Assembly: GCF_045635475.1 (NCBI RefSeq)
Contig: NZ_JBJGXI010000080.1
Coordinates: 1 to 11,978, forward strand
DNA from: JBJGXI01 sp045635475
GTDB taxonomy: Bacteria; Bacillota; Bacilli; Bacillales; Amphibacillaceae
Reading direction: 5' to 3'
DNA: 11,978 nucleotides
How positions within the stretch are numbered: position 1 is the first letter of the stretch; every line of letters begins with the position of its first letter. This document shows, piece after piece, positions 4,354 through 11,565 of the stretch. The translations under genes and the position numbers were made by a program. The notes under the pieces were generated by a model. It had not been told where the DNA came from, did no database searches, and worked only from the letters and a program-made list of their open reading frames with translations.

Positions 4354-7302
4354 TTATATTTTTTCTACGACAGATGCTTCCATACGATTTACATATTCTT
4401 TAATAAATGGCTGACACGTAAATAAAATTATTTGTTGTTTTCTTGCAATTGATGACAAAATATCAAGCATTATTTTAGCGCGTTTTTCATCAAAGTGAAC
4501 AAAAGCATCATCTATAAAAAACGGCATTGCGTGTGTCGCACTTGATATTTCACTTAAAGCTAGTCGAAGCGCAACATACAATTGATCACTTGTCCCTTGC
4601 GATAACTCCTTGACTTCAAACCGAGTTCCTGTTGCATGCTCTACAAGAAGTGATTCACCTTCTTGTGGTGGAAAGACAAAACGATAATTCTCATTTGTTA
4701 ATATCCGAAAGTAATGTGTTGTTTGTTCAAGTACTCTTGGTAAATATTTTTGTTGAAATTGCTGTTTTGTTTCTACCAACAACCCTTTCGCAACCTGGTA
4801 TATTGCCCAATCCTTCACCTGCTGTCGAAGCTGATCTTTTTCTATTTGAAGGCGGTGCCTTAAAATCGAGTAATCCTCTGAGCTTTCCATTTTACCCAAC
4901 TCTGCCCTTATATTCGCTTTCTGTTCTCGTCTAACTTCTATTCTTTGTGTGATGTCATCGATTAGTTCTGTGATGCCATTTAACTGCTGTTCAAGCTCCC
5001 AACCGTCCCTGGGTTGCATCATAGGAATCTCTCCGATAGCAGCTTCAGGTAATATATTTTTAACTTGGTCACTTGTTGATTTATACTTCTCACTCACCAA
5101 GTCTAGCTCTTTATTTTGATTACCCTTCTTTAGGAAATCTTCTTCATTTTCAACCGCTGCAATTTTCCATAGTTTTTCAATTTCTTGTTGATACGGTAGC
5201 ATTTTCTTAGCAAGCTGTCTTCGATGTTCTTCACTTTGTACTATCCATTGTTGATACTGTTCACTAGTACTTTTAAGCTTTAGTTGTTGATCAGCTAGTT
5301 CATGGAGATATGGTATGTCTATGCTTACTCCTTCCCGATTACGCTTTACCAAAAACGCTTGCAATTGGATCTCATAGTTGTTAATGCTAAATTCAAGTTC
5401 AGTCATTTCAGCTATAATTTGATTATATTTTTTAAGCTTATCTAGGGCATTCGATAGACGATGATATAATGTTGGCCAATACTCGATAGCAACCGACTCA
5501 AGAAATGGATAGATTCTCTTTTGTTCATTCACTTTCCGTTGCAATTGCTCTTGTTTCTCCAACAGAAAGTTTCTTCTTTCCTCTAACTTGAGCAATTTAG
5601 CTTGTAAATCCTTCCCCTTCGATTGTAAGGAAGCTAATTGATCTCTCAATTTTTTTTGTACTTCTATTGCTCGTTCACTATTTAAACGCTCATCAGCATC
5701 TATATGTATATCAGTTGATTGGTTATTTGTATCAGATAAATACTCTCTCATCAAGCGATGAGTATGAGTTGTCCAAAAGCGTTGAACGATACCAACTACA
5801 GCTAATAATGTTCCAAGCATCAATAACGAATAATTATCAATCATTACACCATAAATCGCTAGACCGATACCAAACAGACAACTAATCATCAGTATCACCG
5901 AAGATAGTTTTAACTGCTTCACTCTACGTGCATTCCATTCTGTTCTTTGATCAAGCTGCAATTGATTACGTAGGCGATCATTATCCGCTTCTCTTGCTTG
6001 TGCTAGCTTCGCTTCTAATTCATAATATGTGTGCTCATCCATCATTTGACTTCTACAGACTCGCTTTTGATCTTCTAATTCTCTAAAATCTTGTTTTACT
6101 TCCATTAATTCTTGATCAATCTTTTCGACTTCACCATTCCACTGATCTTTTTCTATTCTTATCTGATTCCAAGTATCTTCAATATGAAAAGGAAAAGAAA
6201 TATGTTCTAAATCCTGCAACCGTAATCCGATTTGAAGCTTTTCTATCTCCGCTACAATTTCTCCCTTAATAGCCCTAACTTCTCTTTGCTGTGCCTGATG
6301 GCTTTGTTGTTGTTGTTGATAAGCTGCTTGCTGTTCGAGTAAAGTCTGTATTTCCTTATTTTCTTCTTCACTTACAATTTGGTCGTAAACTGCATGTAAC
6401 TCCGATTGATATTTCTTCAGATTATCTAGAACTAATGCTTCTTCACTTTTGAGCGGTAACAACTTATCTTTCAGGGTTTGATAACGAAGTAAACCATCCT
6501 CAGGGAACTTATGCCCAATCTGTAATTTTTCAAATTGCTTGCTTTGATTGTATGCTTCTACCATTAACGGATTTGTCTGTATTTCTTTTTCTACTTGTAT
6601 TTTTTGTTTCTGCAGTGTATCTACTTCATTTTTATATCGCTCAAGCTCATCGGAAACGGTTTGTAGTGTTACCTTTTTGTCACGATAAGATACTTCTTCT
6701 TGCTCCATGGTTAGTAATTTTCGATATAACTGATCCACACGGTGCAGTTGATCGTTTATTTCCGGTTTTTTACCTTGCGGGCGAAAGCGCTGACTTAATT
6801 CATTATCTAATTTTCTTTCAATAGTAGCTATTTTATCCATGCCTGTCATGCCAATGTTTAATAGTACATCACCAAGTTCTGAAGCATGTAGCGAATGTAA
6901 ATAGCTAAGGTCATTGGAGTCAAAGGAAAAAATAGATTGAAACGTTTCACGAGTCATGCCAAACAGCCTGTCCTTTAACCATGATTCATCTTTACTTTCA
7001 CCATTTGGCAAAAAACAGACCGCTTGGCCATTATTGCGATCGTGTAATCGTTCTACAACAAAGTCGCCATCTTTTTCTGTCGATAGCGTCACTTTACCTC
7101 CAATTTCCCCTCCAGTTTTCGGACGAAATGCTTCTCTTTGTTTCGGTGCCAATCCAAACAGCATAAACAATAAAAACTGGCGAAGGGTCGATTTACCAGA
7201 TTCATTATCTCCAGCGAATACAACAATAGAATCTACTTGAAAATTCATTTCATAGTTTTGCAACTTTCCAAATCCATAGATATGAGCCGATAATATTCTC
7301 AT
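4354..7302 (-). CDS. yhaN: SbcC/Rad50-like AAA ATPase YhaN with central membrane hairpin
   Basis: A 982-aa SMC/Rad50-type ATPase, partner of the YhaO nuclease. The ATG at 7302 lies 2 nt after the yhaO stop, with AGAAGGG as ribosome binding site inside the end of yhaO. The N-terminal ATPase half has Walker A G31-D-N-E-S-G-K-S-T39. The C-terminal half has the ABC signature L900-S-Q-G-T, the Walker B segment F-F-I-D931-D932 and the D-loop H936-F-D938. Between them, residues about 180-890 are mostly long Gln/Glu/Lys-rich coiled coil. Two hydrophobic helices at about 466-486 and 491-509 form a hairpin near the middle, where Rad50 and SbcC have the zinc-hook apex. No CxxC hook is seen there, so the coiled-coil tip is probably anchored in the membrane. 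The family is thought to act in DNA end processing or repair with YhaO. The length is close to B. subtilis YhaN (about 960 aa by recall). Confidence 0.95.
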   Translation of the reverse strand: MRILSAHIYGFGKLQNYEMNFQVDSIVVFAGDNESGKSTLRQFLLFMLFGLAPKQREAFRPKTGGEIGGKVTLSTEKDGDFVVERLHDRNNGQAVCFLPNGESKDESWLKDRLFGMTRETFQSIFSFDSNDLSYLHSLHASELGDVLLNIGMTGMDKIATIERKLDNELSQRFRPQGKKPEINDQLHRVDQLYRKLLTMEQEEVSYRDKKVTLQTVSDELERYKNEVDTLQKQKIQVEKEIQTNPLMVEAYNQSKQFEKLQIGHKFPEDGLLRYQTLKDKLLPLKSEEALVLDNLKKYQSELHAVYDQIVSEEENKEIQTLLEQQAAYQQQQQSHQAQQREVRAIKGEIVAEIEKLQIGLRLQDLEHISFPFHIEDTWNQIRIEKDQWNGEVEKIDQELMEVKQDFRELEDQKRVCRSQMMDEHTYYELEAKLAQAREADNDRLRNQLQLDQRTEWNARRVKQLKLSSVILMISCLFGIGLAIYGVMIDNYSLLMLGTLLAVVGIVQRFWTTHTHRLMREYLSDTNNQSTDIHIDADERLNSERAIEVQKKLRDQLASLQSKGKDLQAKLLKLEERRNFLLEKQEQLQRKVNEQKRIYPFLESVAIEYWPTLYHRLSNALDKLKKYNQIIAEMTELEFSINNYEIQLQAFLVKRNREGVSIDIPYLHELADQQLKLKSTSEQYQQWIVQSEEHRRQLAKKMLPYQQEIEKLWKIAAVENEEDFLKKGNQNKELDLVSEKYKSTSDQVKNILPEAAIGEIPMMQPRDGWELEQQLNGITELIDDITQRIEVRREQKANIRAELGKMESSEDYSILRHRLQIEKDQLRQQVKDWAIYQVAKGLLVETKQQFQQKYLPRVLEQTTHYFRILTNENYRFVFPPQEGESLLVEHATGTRFEVKELSQGTSDQLYVALRLALSEISSATHAMPFFIDDAFVHFDEKRAKIMLDILSSIARKQQIILFTCQPFIKEYVNRMEASVVEKI

Positions 7303-7304
7303 GT

Positions 7305-8540
7305 TTAGCCCTTCTTTCCTAGTAACTGATGGAGAAGTAACTGTTCTGCTTGATATTTAATATCAGTCATTTCTTCGTCACTTAAAACCTCTACAAACTT
7401 CCTTGCCTGCTTATGACGCACTAATGGCTCTATATGCCCTTCGATATCTTCGGTATTACTAATATCGACAAGCCGGAGCAATTCACCTATGAAATGCTCG
7501 CCGTTCACAAGTTCATCACGCTCCCAGCTTGGTTCATTAATTACATGATAGTCTTGTATATAAATCCACGAATGATCAAGTTCAAATGATTCATTCACAA
7601 GGTCAATTATTTCAGCTAATTCTCCTGATTGGTGCCATGCTTGTAAAAATTCTGTTTCACTACCTAAATGTAATGTTACGACAAGCCTTCCTAAATCATT
7701 ATTTTTTTTAAGTTCCTCTTCTAAGCATTGCTCTAGGTGATGAGGGGATTTATGAGCACTAACATCCAATGAAATGGTTTCGAATTTGATTTGTTGTAAC
7801 GGGTAAAACTCTAGCTCCGCGCCTTGTTCATCCATTTCAACTAAATAACAGCCTTTTTCCCCAGATTCCTTTCGTGACCGACCTTGTATATTACCTGGAT
7901 AGACAATAAGTGGCTCTTTTTTCAAAATCTCACGAACGTGTATATGACCTAACGCCCAATAGTCAAATCCACTGCTGCTAAGGTCAGTTAATGAAAATGG
8001 AGCATAAATATCATGATCGGTATTACTGGAGATACTCCCGTGAAGCATACCAATGTGAAACGGAGATTCCCCTGTTTGTTGAAACTCTGATGATTTGTTT
8101 TCTATAACAGCTCTATCCTCATAACTAAACCCGTAGATATTAGCTAACACGTTGCCGTGCTTTGTAAAAGTAGCAGTGGTCACGTTCTCAGACGAAAACA
8201 CATGAACATTAGCAGGAAAATCCGCTTCAAAGGTTTGACCATTTATGTAGTCGTGATTTCCATAAGAAAGATACACAAAAATATTATGTTTATTTAACTT
8301 TTCTAGTGCACGTTGCAAATGTATATATGCCTTTAAGCTCTGCTGGTTACTATCAAACAAATCACCTACAATAAGGACGAAATCAACCTTTTTATCAACA
8401 GCTAGTTGTACCAATGCATCTAAGCTAGCAAAAGTACTTTCTCTAATATCTTTAAACATATGATCTGTTATGTGACTTAGCCCCCGAAACGGGCTGTCTA
8501 AATGTAAGTCTGCACAGTGGATAAATGAAATTTTACTCAT
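7305..8540 (-). CDS. yhaO: SbcD/Mre11-like metallophosphoesterase YhaO
   Basis: A 411-aa calcineurin-like phosphoesterase, the likely nuclease subunit of a YhaO-YhaN complex related to SbcD-SbcC and Mre11-Rad50. The ATG at 8540 follows an AGAGAGGAA site. The conserved metal-binding motifs are in order: H8-C-A-D11-L-H13 (motif I), V-G-D60-L-F-D63 (motif II), G94-N-H-D97 (motif III), L-H167-G and A-L-G-H199-I-H201 (motifs IV and V). The C-terminal 200 residues form the cap/partner-binding region seen in this family. The gene is first in the yhaO-yhaN transcript, with a promoter at 8571-8599 overlapped by a LexA-type box. That suggests induction by DNA damage and agrees with a repair role. I recall the B. 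subtilis yhaONM operon being listed in the LexA regulon, but I cannot check that here. Confidence 0.95.
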   Translation of the reverse strand: MSKISFIHCADLHLDSPFRGLSHITDHMFKDIRESTFASLDALVQLAVDKKVDFVLIVGDLFDSNQQSLKAYIHLQRALEKLNKHNIFVYLSYGNHDYINGQTFEADFPANVHVFSSENVTTATFTKHGNVLANIYGFSYEDRAVIENKSSEFQQTGESPFHIGMLHGSISSNTDHDIYAPFSLTDLSSSGFDYWALGHIHVREILKKEPLIVYPGNIQGRSRKESGEKGCYLVEMDEQGAELEFYPLQQIKFETISLDVSAHKSPHHLEQCLEEELKKNNDLGRLVVTLHLGSETEFLQAWHQSGELAEIIDLVNESFELDHSWIYIQDYHVINEPSWERDELVNGEHFIGELLRLVDISNTEDIEGHIEPLVRHKQARKFVEVLSDEEMTDIKYQAEQLLLHQLLGKKG

Positions 8541-8570
8541 CGTATTATTCCTCTCTCTTTCAAAGATACA

Positions 8571-8599
8571 ACTATATTTTACCAGACAGAAAACGCGAA
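8571..8599 (-). promoter_or_regulatory. Predicted yhaO promoter
   Basis: On the - strand TATAGT (8576-8571) lies 17 bp downstream of TTCGCG (8599-8594). The -10 is good and the -35 is weak (three of six positions). The predicted start is about 25 nt before the yhaO start codon. The -35 overlaps the LexA-type palindrome, as expected for an SOS-repressed promoter. Confidence 0.5.
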
Positions 8600-8609
8600 T
8601 GCACGTTCG
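8596..8609. promoter_or_regulatory. LexA (DinR) SOS-box-like operator upstream of yhaO
   Basis: CGAATGCACGTTCG differs from the Gram-positive SOS consensus CGAAC-N4-GTTCG at one position (T for C in the left half-site). It lies 56 bp upstream of the yhaO start and overlaps the predicted -35. LexA binding would repress yhaO and yhaN until DNA damage activates RecA. The match is seen directly in the sequence; binding is inferred. Confidence 0.65.
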
Positions 8610-8717
8610 TTGATAGGATTAGATTTGATAAAATAATAAAGATGTTTCTAAGAGATTGTTGTAAATGAGCAAAATAGCTAGTATGCGTCGTAACTTGGAG
8701 AGTGGTTAACCCGCTCC

Positions 8718-8824
8718 GGAAATCCACTTCGCTTTCCGCGGGGGGCTAGTGAGCCTCCTCGTCGCTTCGCTCCTGCGGGGTCTCACTTACGCCACTAGTC
8801 CCGCAGGAGTCGAAGTGGATTTCC
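8718..8824. repeat. Palindromic module A of the GC-rich element
   Basis: A perfect 14-bp outer stem (8718-8731 with 8811-8824, GGAAATCCACTTCG type) encloses a second perfect 10-bp stem, CTCCTGCGGG (8770-8779) with CCCGCAGGAG (8800-8809), plus a CTAGTG/CACTAG pair. As single-stranded DNA or RNA it would fold into a long branched hairpin of about 107 nt. No T-tract follows, so it is not an ordinary terminator. Confidence 0.8.
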
Positions 8825-8856
8825 TCCGCTGCTAACGGGAGTGTTCTTTGCGTCGG

Positions 8857-8986
8857 GTGATTGGAGCTCCAGGCAGTCGACTCCAGCGGGAAAAGTGCGA
8901 GCTGAAGATCCACTCAGAAGCGCACTTTGCTTCTGAGTTAGCTGAAGCCGTGCCCGCGGAAAGCGACTGCCTGGAGCGGAAATCAC
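8857..8986. repeat. Palindromic module B of the GC-rich element
   Basis: A perfect 14-bp stem, GCTCCAGGCAGTCG (8866-8879) with its complement (8964-8977), is extended outward by a 6-bp pair (8857-8862 with 8981-8986) across a 3x3 internal loop. Inside, GCGGG/CCCGC can pair. A perfect 10-bp hairpin, ACTCAGAAGC (8912-8921) with GCTTCTGAGT (8929-8938), carries a 7-nt loop. AGCTGAAG occurs twice, once on each side of the inner hairpin. Confidence 0.8.
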
Positions 8987-9060
8987 GAGCACTACGTTAC
9001 GACGGATTTCACTTCAAATATGTAATAAAAAGCAACAAACTCTACGAAAAGTGCAAATAA

Positions 9061-9092
9061 CAAAAGCCCAATTCAGTTGAATTGGACTTTTG
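9061..9092 (-). terminator. Rho-independent terminator of the yhaQP operon
   Basis: CAAAAG, one C/A mismatch, then CCAATTC (9061-9074) pairs with GAATTGG and CTTTTG (9079-9092) around a 4-nt loop. On the - strand the stem ends in CTTTTGTTATTT, a workable U-tract, and starts 6 nt after the yhaP stop codon. It also insulates the operon from the GC-rich element. Confidence 0.85.
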
Positions 9093-9097
9093 TTATA

Positions 9098-10363
9098 TTA
9101 CTCATTCTTCGATAACTGCAATGCCTTTTTAATATCTTTTAATGATGTGGCTTTACCGTACATAAGCACGCCACCTTTATACACTCTTGCGCCAATAATA
9201 GCTAGAACTATGATGGTCACAATCATAATCAAGATGGAAAGTCCTACTTCCCAAAACGGGACATCAAGCATCCCAACCCGCAAAAACATTAACATTGGTG
9301 TAAAGAACGGGATGAAGGAAGATATAACAACCATTTTAGAATCAGGTACAGATAAACCAAACATAGCCAAGAAGAAACCGATCATAATTAAAAATGTGAG
9401 TGGTAGCATTAGCTGTTGTACATCTTCAATCCGACTGACAAGGGATCCTAGCATAGCAGACAATGTCGCATAGATCAGATAGCCAAGCAGGAAAAAGACT
9501 ATCGCATAAATAAACGTTGACATTTGTACATCCTGAAGTCCGAAGTATTCAAACATTCCACCGACCAACTGATCTTGCTTCTGGCGGATTAGTATAAATC
9601 CAACCGTTAAAAATAAACCGATTTGCGTTAATCCGAGCAAGGCAATACCGATGATTTTAGCGAACATTTGTCCAATCGGAGACGTGCTAGATATTAGTAT
9701 TTCCATGACTCTTGACGTCTTTTCATTTGCTACATCCATTGCGATCATATTGCCGTACATTAGTACACCAAAGTACAATAAAAATAGCATAACGTAAACT
9801 AATCCACGTGCACTATTTAATTCCTCTTCCGATTTGACCTCCCCTACGTTTCCCCCCTCTGTTGGTAATGCTTCTTTCTCAAAAGCAACAGGAGTAAAGA
9901 TTTGCTGAACCGCTGCTTGGTCAAGTCCTGCTTTTTCTGTGGCACGCGCAATTTTAATCTGCTGTAATTGCTGCTCAATCATATTGCTTGTTGATCCCGT
10001 ATCGATCCTAGCTGTATAATAAGTTGCATTTGGCAACTCATCTTCTACCGTAATATAGAGTAACGCATCATAAGTGCCGTCTCGTAATTCTTGTTTTGCA
10101 TTACTAAGCTCACTCGTATAAGCAATTAATTCGATGTCCTCGTCACTAGTTTGCAAAACATCGTTAAGTGATTCATAAATCTCATTGGATTCATCAACAA
10201 CAGCAATCTTAGTAGGTTCGTCTTCATTAAACAGACCAATAATGGATTGAATATTTGTCATTGCTAAAATAAACAACAAGGTAATAATTGTTGTAATTAA
10301 AAATGATTTCGATTTCACTCTACTCATATACGTGTGCGATAGTACAACCCAAAACTTATTCAT
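9098..10363 (-). CDS. yhaP: ABC exporter permease YhaP (ABC-2/NatB-like)
   Basis: A 421-aa permease of the ABC-2 type, partner of the ATPase YhaQ. ATG 10363 is chosen because AGGTG (10376-10372) lies 6 nt upstream; an in-frame GTG at 10372 falls inside that site. The first helix is at about residues 21-45 and is followed by a roughly 140-residue extracytoplasmic domain (about 46-186), rich in Glu, Asp and Thr. A block of about six helices follows, at about 188-209, 236-260, 283-305, 319-337, 342-361 and 374-391. The motif E-K-T-S-R-V-M-E-I-L-I-S-S at about 214-226 is the cytoplasmic coupling segment typical of the NatB/YhaP family. NatAB exports sodium in B. subtilis, and YhaPQ is annotated there as a putative sodium exporter. 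The substrate here is not shown. The start overlaps the end of yhaQ by 8 nt, so the two are translationally coupled. Confidence 0.92.
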   Translation of the reverse strand: MNKFWVVLSHTYMSRVKSKSFLITTIITLLFILAMTNIQSIIGLFNEDEPTKIAVVDESNEIYESLNDVLQTSDEDIELIAYTSELSNAKQELRDGTYDALLYITVEDELPNATYYTARIDTGSTSNMIEQQLQQIKIARATEKAGLDQAAVQQIFTPVAFEKEALPTEGGNVGEVKSEEELNSARGLVYVMLFLLYFGVLMYGNMIAMDVANEKTSRVMEILISSTSPIGQMFAKIIGIALLGLTQIGLFLTVGFILIRQKQDQLVGGMFEYFGLQDVQMSTFIYAIVFFLLGYLIYATLSAMLGSLVSRIEDVQQLMLPLTFLIMIGFFLAMFGLSVPDSKMVVISSFIPFFTPMLMFLRVGMLDVPFWEVGLSILIMIVTIIVLAIIGARVYKGGVLMYGKATSLKDIKKALQLSKNE

Positions 10364-11255
10364 AGGAAGCACCTACTTTCTCGATAAAAATATCGTTTAA
10401 AGATGGTTCTTCTAGCTCAAATTTCCTTACGAACCCTTTGCCTTGAAGGGCTGCAAACACTTCTGTAGCAACTTCCTCATTTTCAATTTGTAATTCACAG
10501 CCTTCAGGAACTGCTCGATAATTAATGACACCTGCAATTTTAGCAAGGCTGTCCAATTCAAAATCGGCATGTACAAATAAATTTTTCTTTCCAAATGAGC
10601 GTTTTATTTCTTTTAATGCACCATGAACAACCGGTTTTCCTTTATGCACAATACATAAGTGTTCACATAATTCCTCTACATGCTCCATACGATGTGATGA
10701 AAAAACAATCGTCGTTCCTTGATCATTTAATTCAACAACAGCATTTTTTAGCATCTCTACGTTAACTGGATCCAATCCTGAAAAAGGTTCATCAAGAATT
10801 AATAAGCTTGGCTTATGTATGACAGCGGAGATAAATTGAATCTTTTGTTGATTCCCTTTGGATAGTTCTTCAACTTTTTTATCAAGATAATCAGACACAT
10901 TAAATTTTTCTAACCACATCTTGAGCTCAGATATCACCTGGTTTTTATTCATCCCTCTTAGCCGTCCAAGATAAACCAACTGATCCTTAACTGTTAGCTT
11001 AGGATACAACCCTCGTTCTTCGGGTAAATACCCAATCTTGTCACTATTCGAGTAATTTATCGGCTCATTATTCCACATGATTTTTCCGTCTGTGGCATCT
11101 AACAAGCCTAGAATCATTCGAAAAGTTGTCGTTTTTCCTGCTCCATTCGCTCCTAAAAAGCCAAAAATTTGCTTACTAGGTATTTCTAATGATAAATCAT
11201 CAACAGCTTTAAATTGTCCAAATTGCTTGGTAACTTTGCTTATTTGTAATGTCAC
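10356..11255 (-). CDS. yhaQ: ABC transporter ATP-binding protein YhaQ (NatA-like)
   Basis: A 299-aa cytoplasmic ATPase that powers the YhaP permease. The start codon is GTG 11255-11253, with AAGGAG 9 nt upstream. The motifs are complete and in order: Walker A G35-A-N-G-A-G-K41-T-T, a Q-loop region I-G-Y-L-P-E-E-R-G-L-Y-P at about 74-85, signature L131-S-K-G-N-Q-Q, Walker B L-L-I-L-D155-E156-P, D-loop S-G-L-D162 and switch H188. The Q-loop has Glu where many ABC proteins have Gln, which I believe is usual in the NatA/YhaQ subfamily (P-E-E-R-G). The C-terminal 90 residues form the extra domain common in ABC-2 exporter ATPases. It is first in the two-gene yhaQ-yhaP operon. The operon lies between yheA and the yhaON unit as in B. 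subtilis, without a yhaR-like gene. Confidence 0.95.
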   Translation of the reverse strand: MTLQISKVTKQFGQFKAVDDLSLEIPSKQIFGFLGANGAGKTTTFRMILGLLDATDGKIMWNNEPINYSNSDKIGYLPEERGLYPKLTVKDQLVYLGRLRGMNKNQVISELKMWLEKFNVSDYLDKKVEELSKGNQQKIQFISAVIHKPSLLILDEPFSGLDPVNVEMLKNAVVELNDQGTTIVFSSHRMEHVEELCEHLCIVHKGKPVVHGALKEIKRSFGKKNLFVHADFELDSLAKIAGVINYRAVPEGCELQIENEEVATEVFAALQGKGFVRKFELEEPSLNDIFIEKVGASYE

Positions 11256-11399
11256 GTATCAACACTCCTTCCTATTTGTCATATACGGATATAGTTTCGT
11301 TAAGGTTCCATTTATATGTGAAGAATTTAAGTTTCATTGTAAATGTGACTTAATATCGGAAAATGAAGATCATGTATTGTTTTCTTGCAGGAACAAAAG

Positions 11400-11466
11400 C
11401 GCAGAACGCCGGTTATCGACTTACGGTCGTCTGGGACTCGAAACAATAAAATCACTTGTTTCTGCG
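11400..11466. repeat. Possible remnant of a dispersed GC-rich repeat
   Basis: A patch of higher GC content is bounded by a perfect 7-bp inverted repeat, CGCAGAA (11400-11406) and TTCTGCG (11460-11466). It includes the string ACTTACGGTCGTCTGGG near its centre. The composition differs from the flanks, and I have a vague memory of similar AAAAGCGCAG...TACGGTCGTCTGG strings in other Bacillaceae intergenic regions. It could be a degraded small mobile repeat; the evidence is thin. Confidence 0.3.
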
Positions 11467-11531
11467 GTGTATATTCAATGTAGCTTTCCTTAGTGCGATT
11501 ACCACATTTAGTATATTTTATAATTTCCAGT

Positions 11532-11560
11532 AAAAAACCTTGCCCAGTTAGGCAAGGTTT
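11532..11560 (-). terminator. Rho-independent terminator of yheA
   Basis: A perfect 10-bp stem, AAACCTTGCC (11535-11544) with GGCAAGGTTT (11551-11560), has a 6-nt loop. On the - strand it is followed by a run of six T (11537-11532, overlapping the stem end). It begins 5 nt after the yheA stop codon. Confidence 0.9.
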
Positions 11561-11565
11561 CGTTT

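Larger units (their letters stand above)
8686..9004. repeat. GC-rich composite palindromic element, non-coding
   Basis: About 320 bp of clearly GC-rich sequence in an AT-rich background fills most of the 557-bp gap between yhaO and the yhaQP operon. Its ends carry a perfect 9-bp inverted repeat, CGTCGTAAC (8686-8694) and GTTACGACG (8996-9004). Inside are two large hairpin modules, described separately. A further 13-bp inverted repeat links the modules: CGCTTTCCGCGGG (8730-8742) in the first and CCCGCGGAAAGCG (8953-8965) in the second. Reading frames here on both strands lack ribosome binding sites and just follow the palindromes. From memory, similar GC-rich modules recur as intergenic repeats in Bacillaceae genomes, so this may be a MITE-like or REP-like element, or a structured RNA. 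No transposase is present. Confidence 0.8.
11256..11565. other. Intergenic region yhaQ-yheA
   Basis: This 310-bp gap holds the ribosome binding site of yhaQ at its left end, the yheA terminator at its right end, and a GC-richer patch at about 11395-11470, listed separately. The yhaQP promoter must lie here, but I see no convincing -35/-10 pair. TATATC (11300-11295) and TATATG (11288-11283) on the - strand are possible -10 boxes without good -35 partners. The + strand frame that covers 11077-11493 runs antisense into yhaQ and has no ribosome binding site. Confidence 0.6.

Noticed and set aside
4632..7240. Several + strand frames of 61-100 codons inside yhaN
   Set aside because: They are shadows of the long yhaN coding sequence, without ribosome binding sites or recognisable domains.
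8610..8654. A + strand promoter (TTGATA with TAATAA or TAAGAG) driving transcription into the GC-rich element
   Set aside because: The -10 matches are poor and the spacing is 18 bp; in AT-rich DNA such pairs occur by chance. It was not listed as a feature.
8857..8986. CRISPR array suggested by repeated GC-rich palindromes
   Set aside because: There are no regularly spaced identical direct repeats and no cas genes; the repeats are nested inverted repeats.
8795..9060. Open frames of 65 and 70 codons on opposite strands inside the GC-rich element
   Set aside because: They follow the palindromes, overlap each other, lack ribosome binding sites and have composition unlike any gene here.
9090..9473. 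A 127-codon + strand frame opposite the 3' end of yhaP
   Set aside because: It is the complement of the transmembrane-coding part of yhaP and starts inside the terminator region without a ribosome binding site.
11077..11493. A 138-codon + strand frame over the 5' part of yhaQ and the gap upstream
   Set aside because: It is antisense to the conserved Walker A region of yhaQ, and the start has no Shine-Dalgarno.
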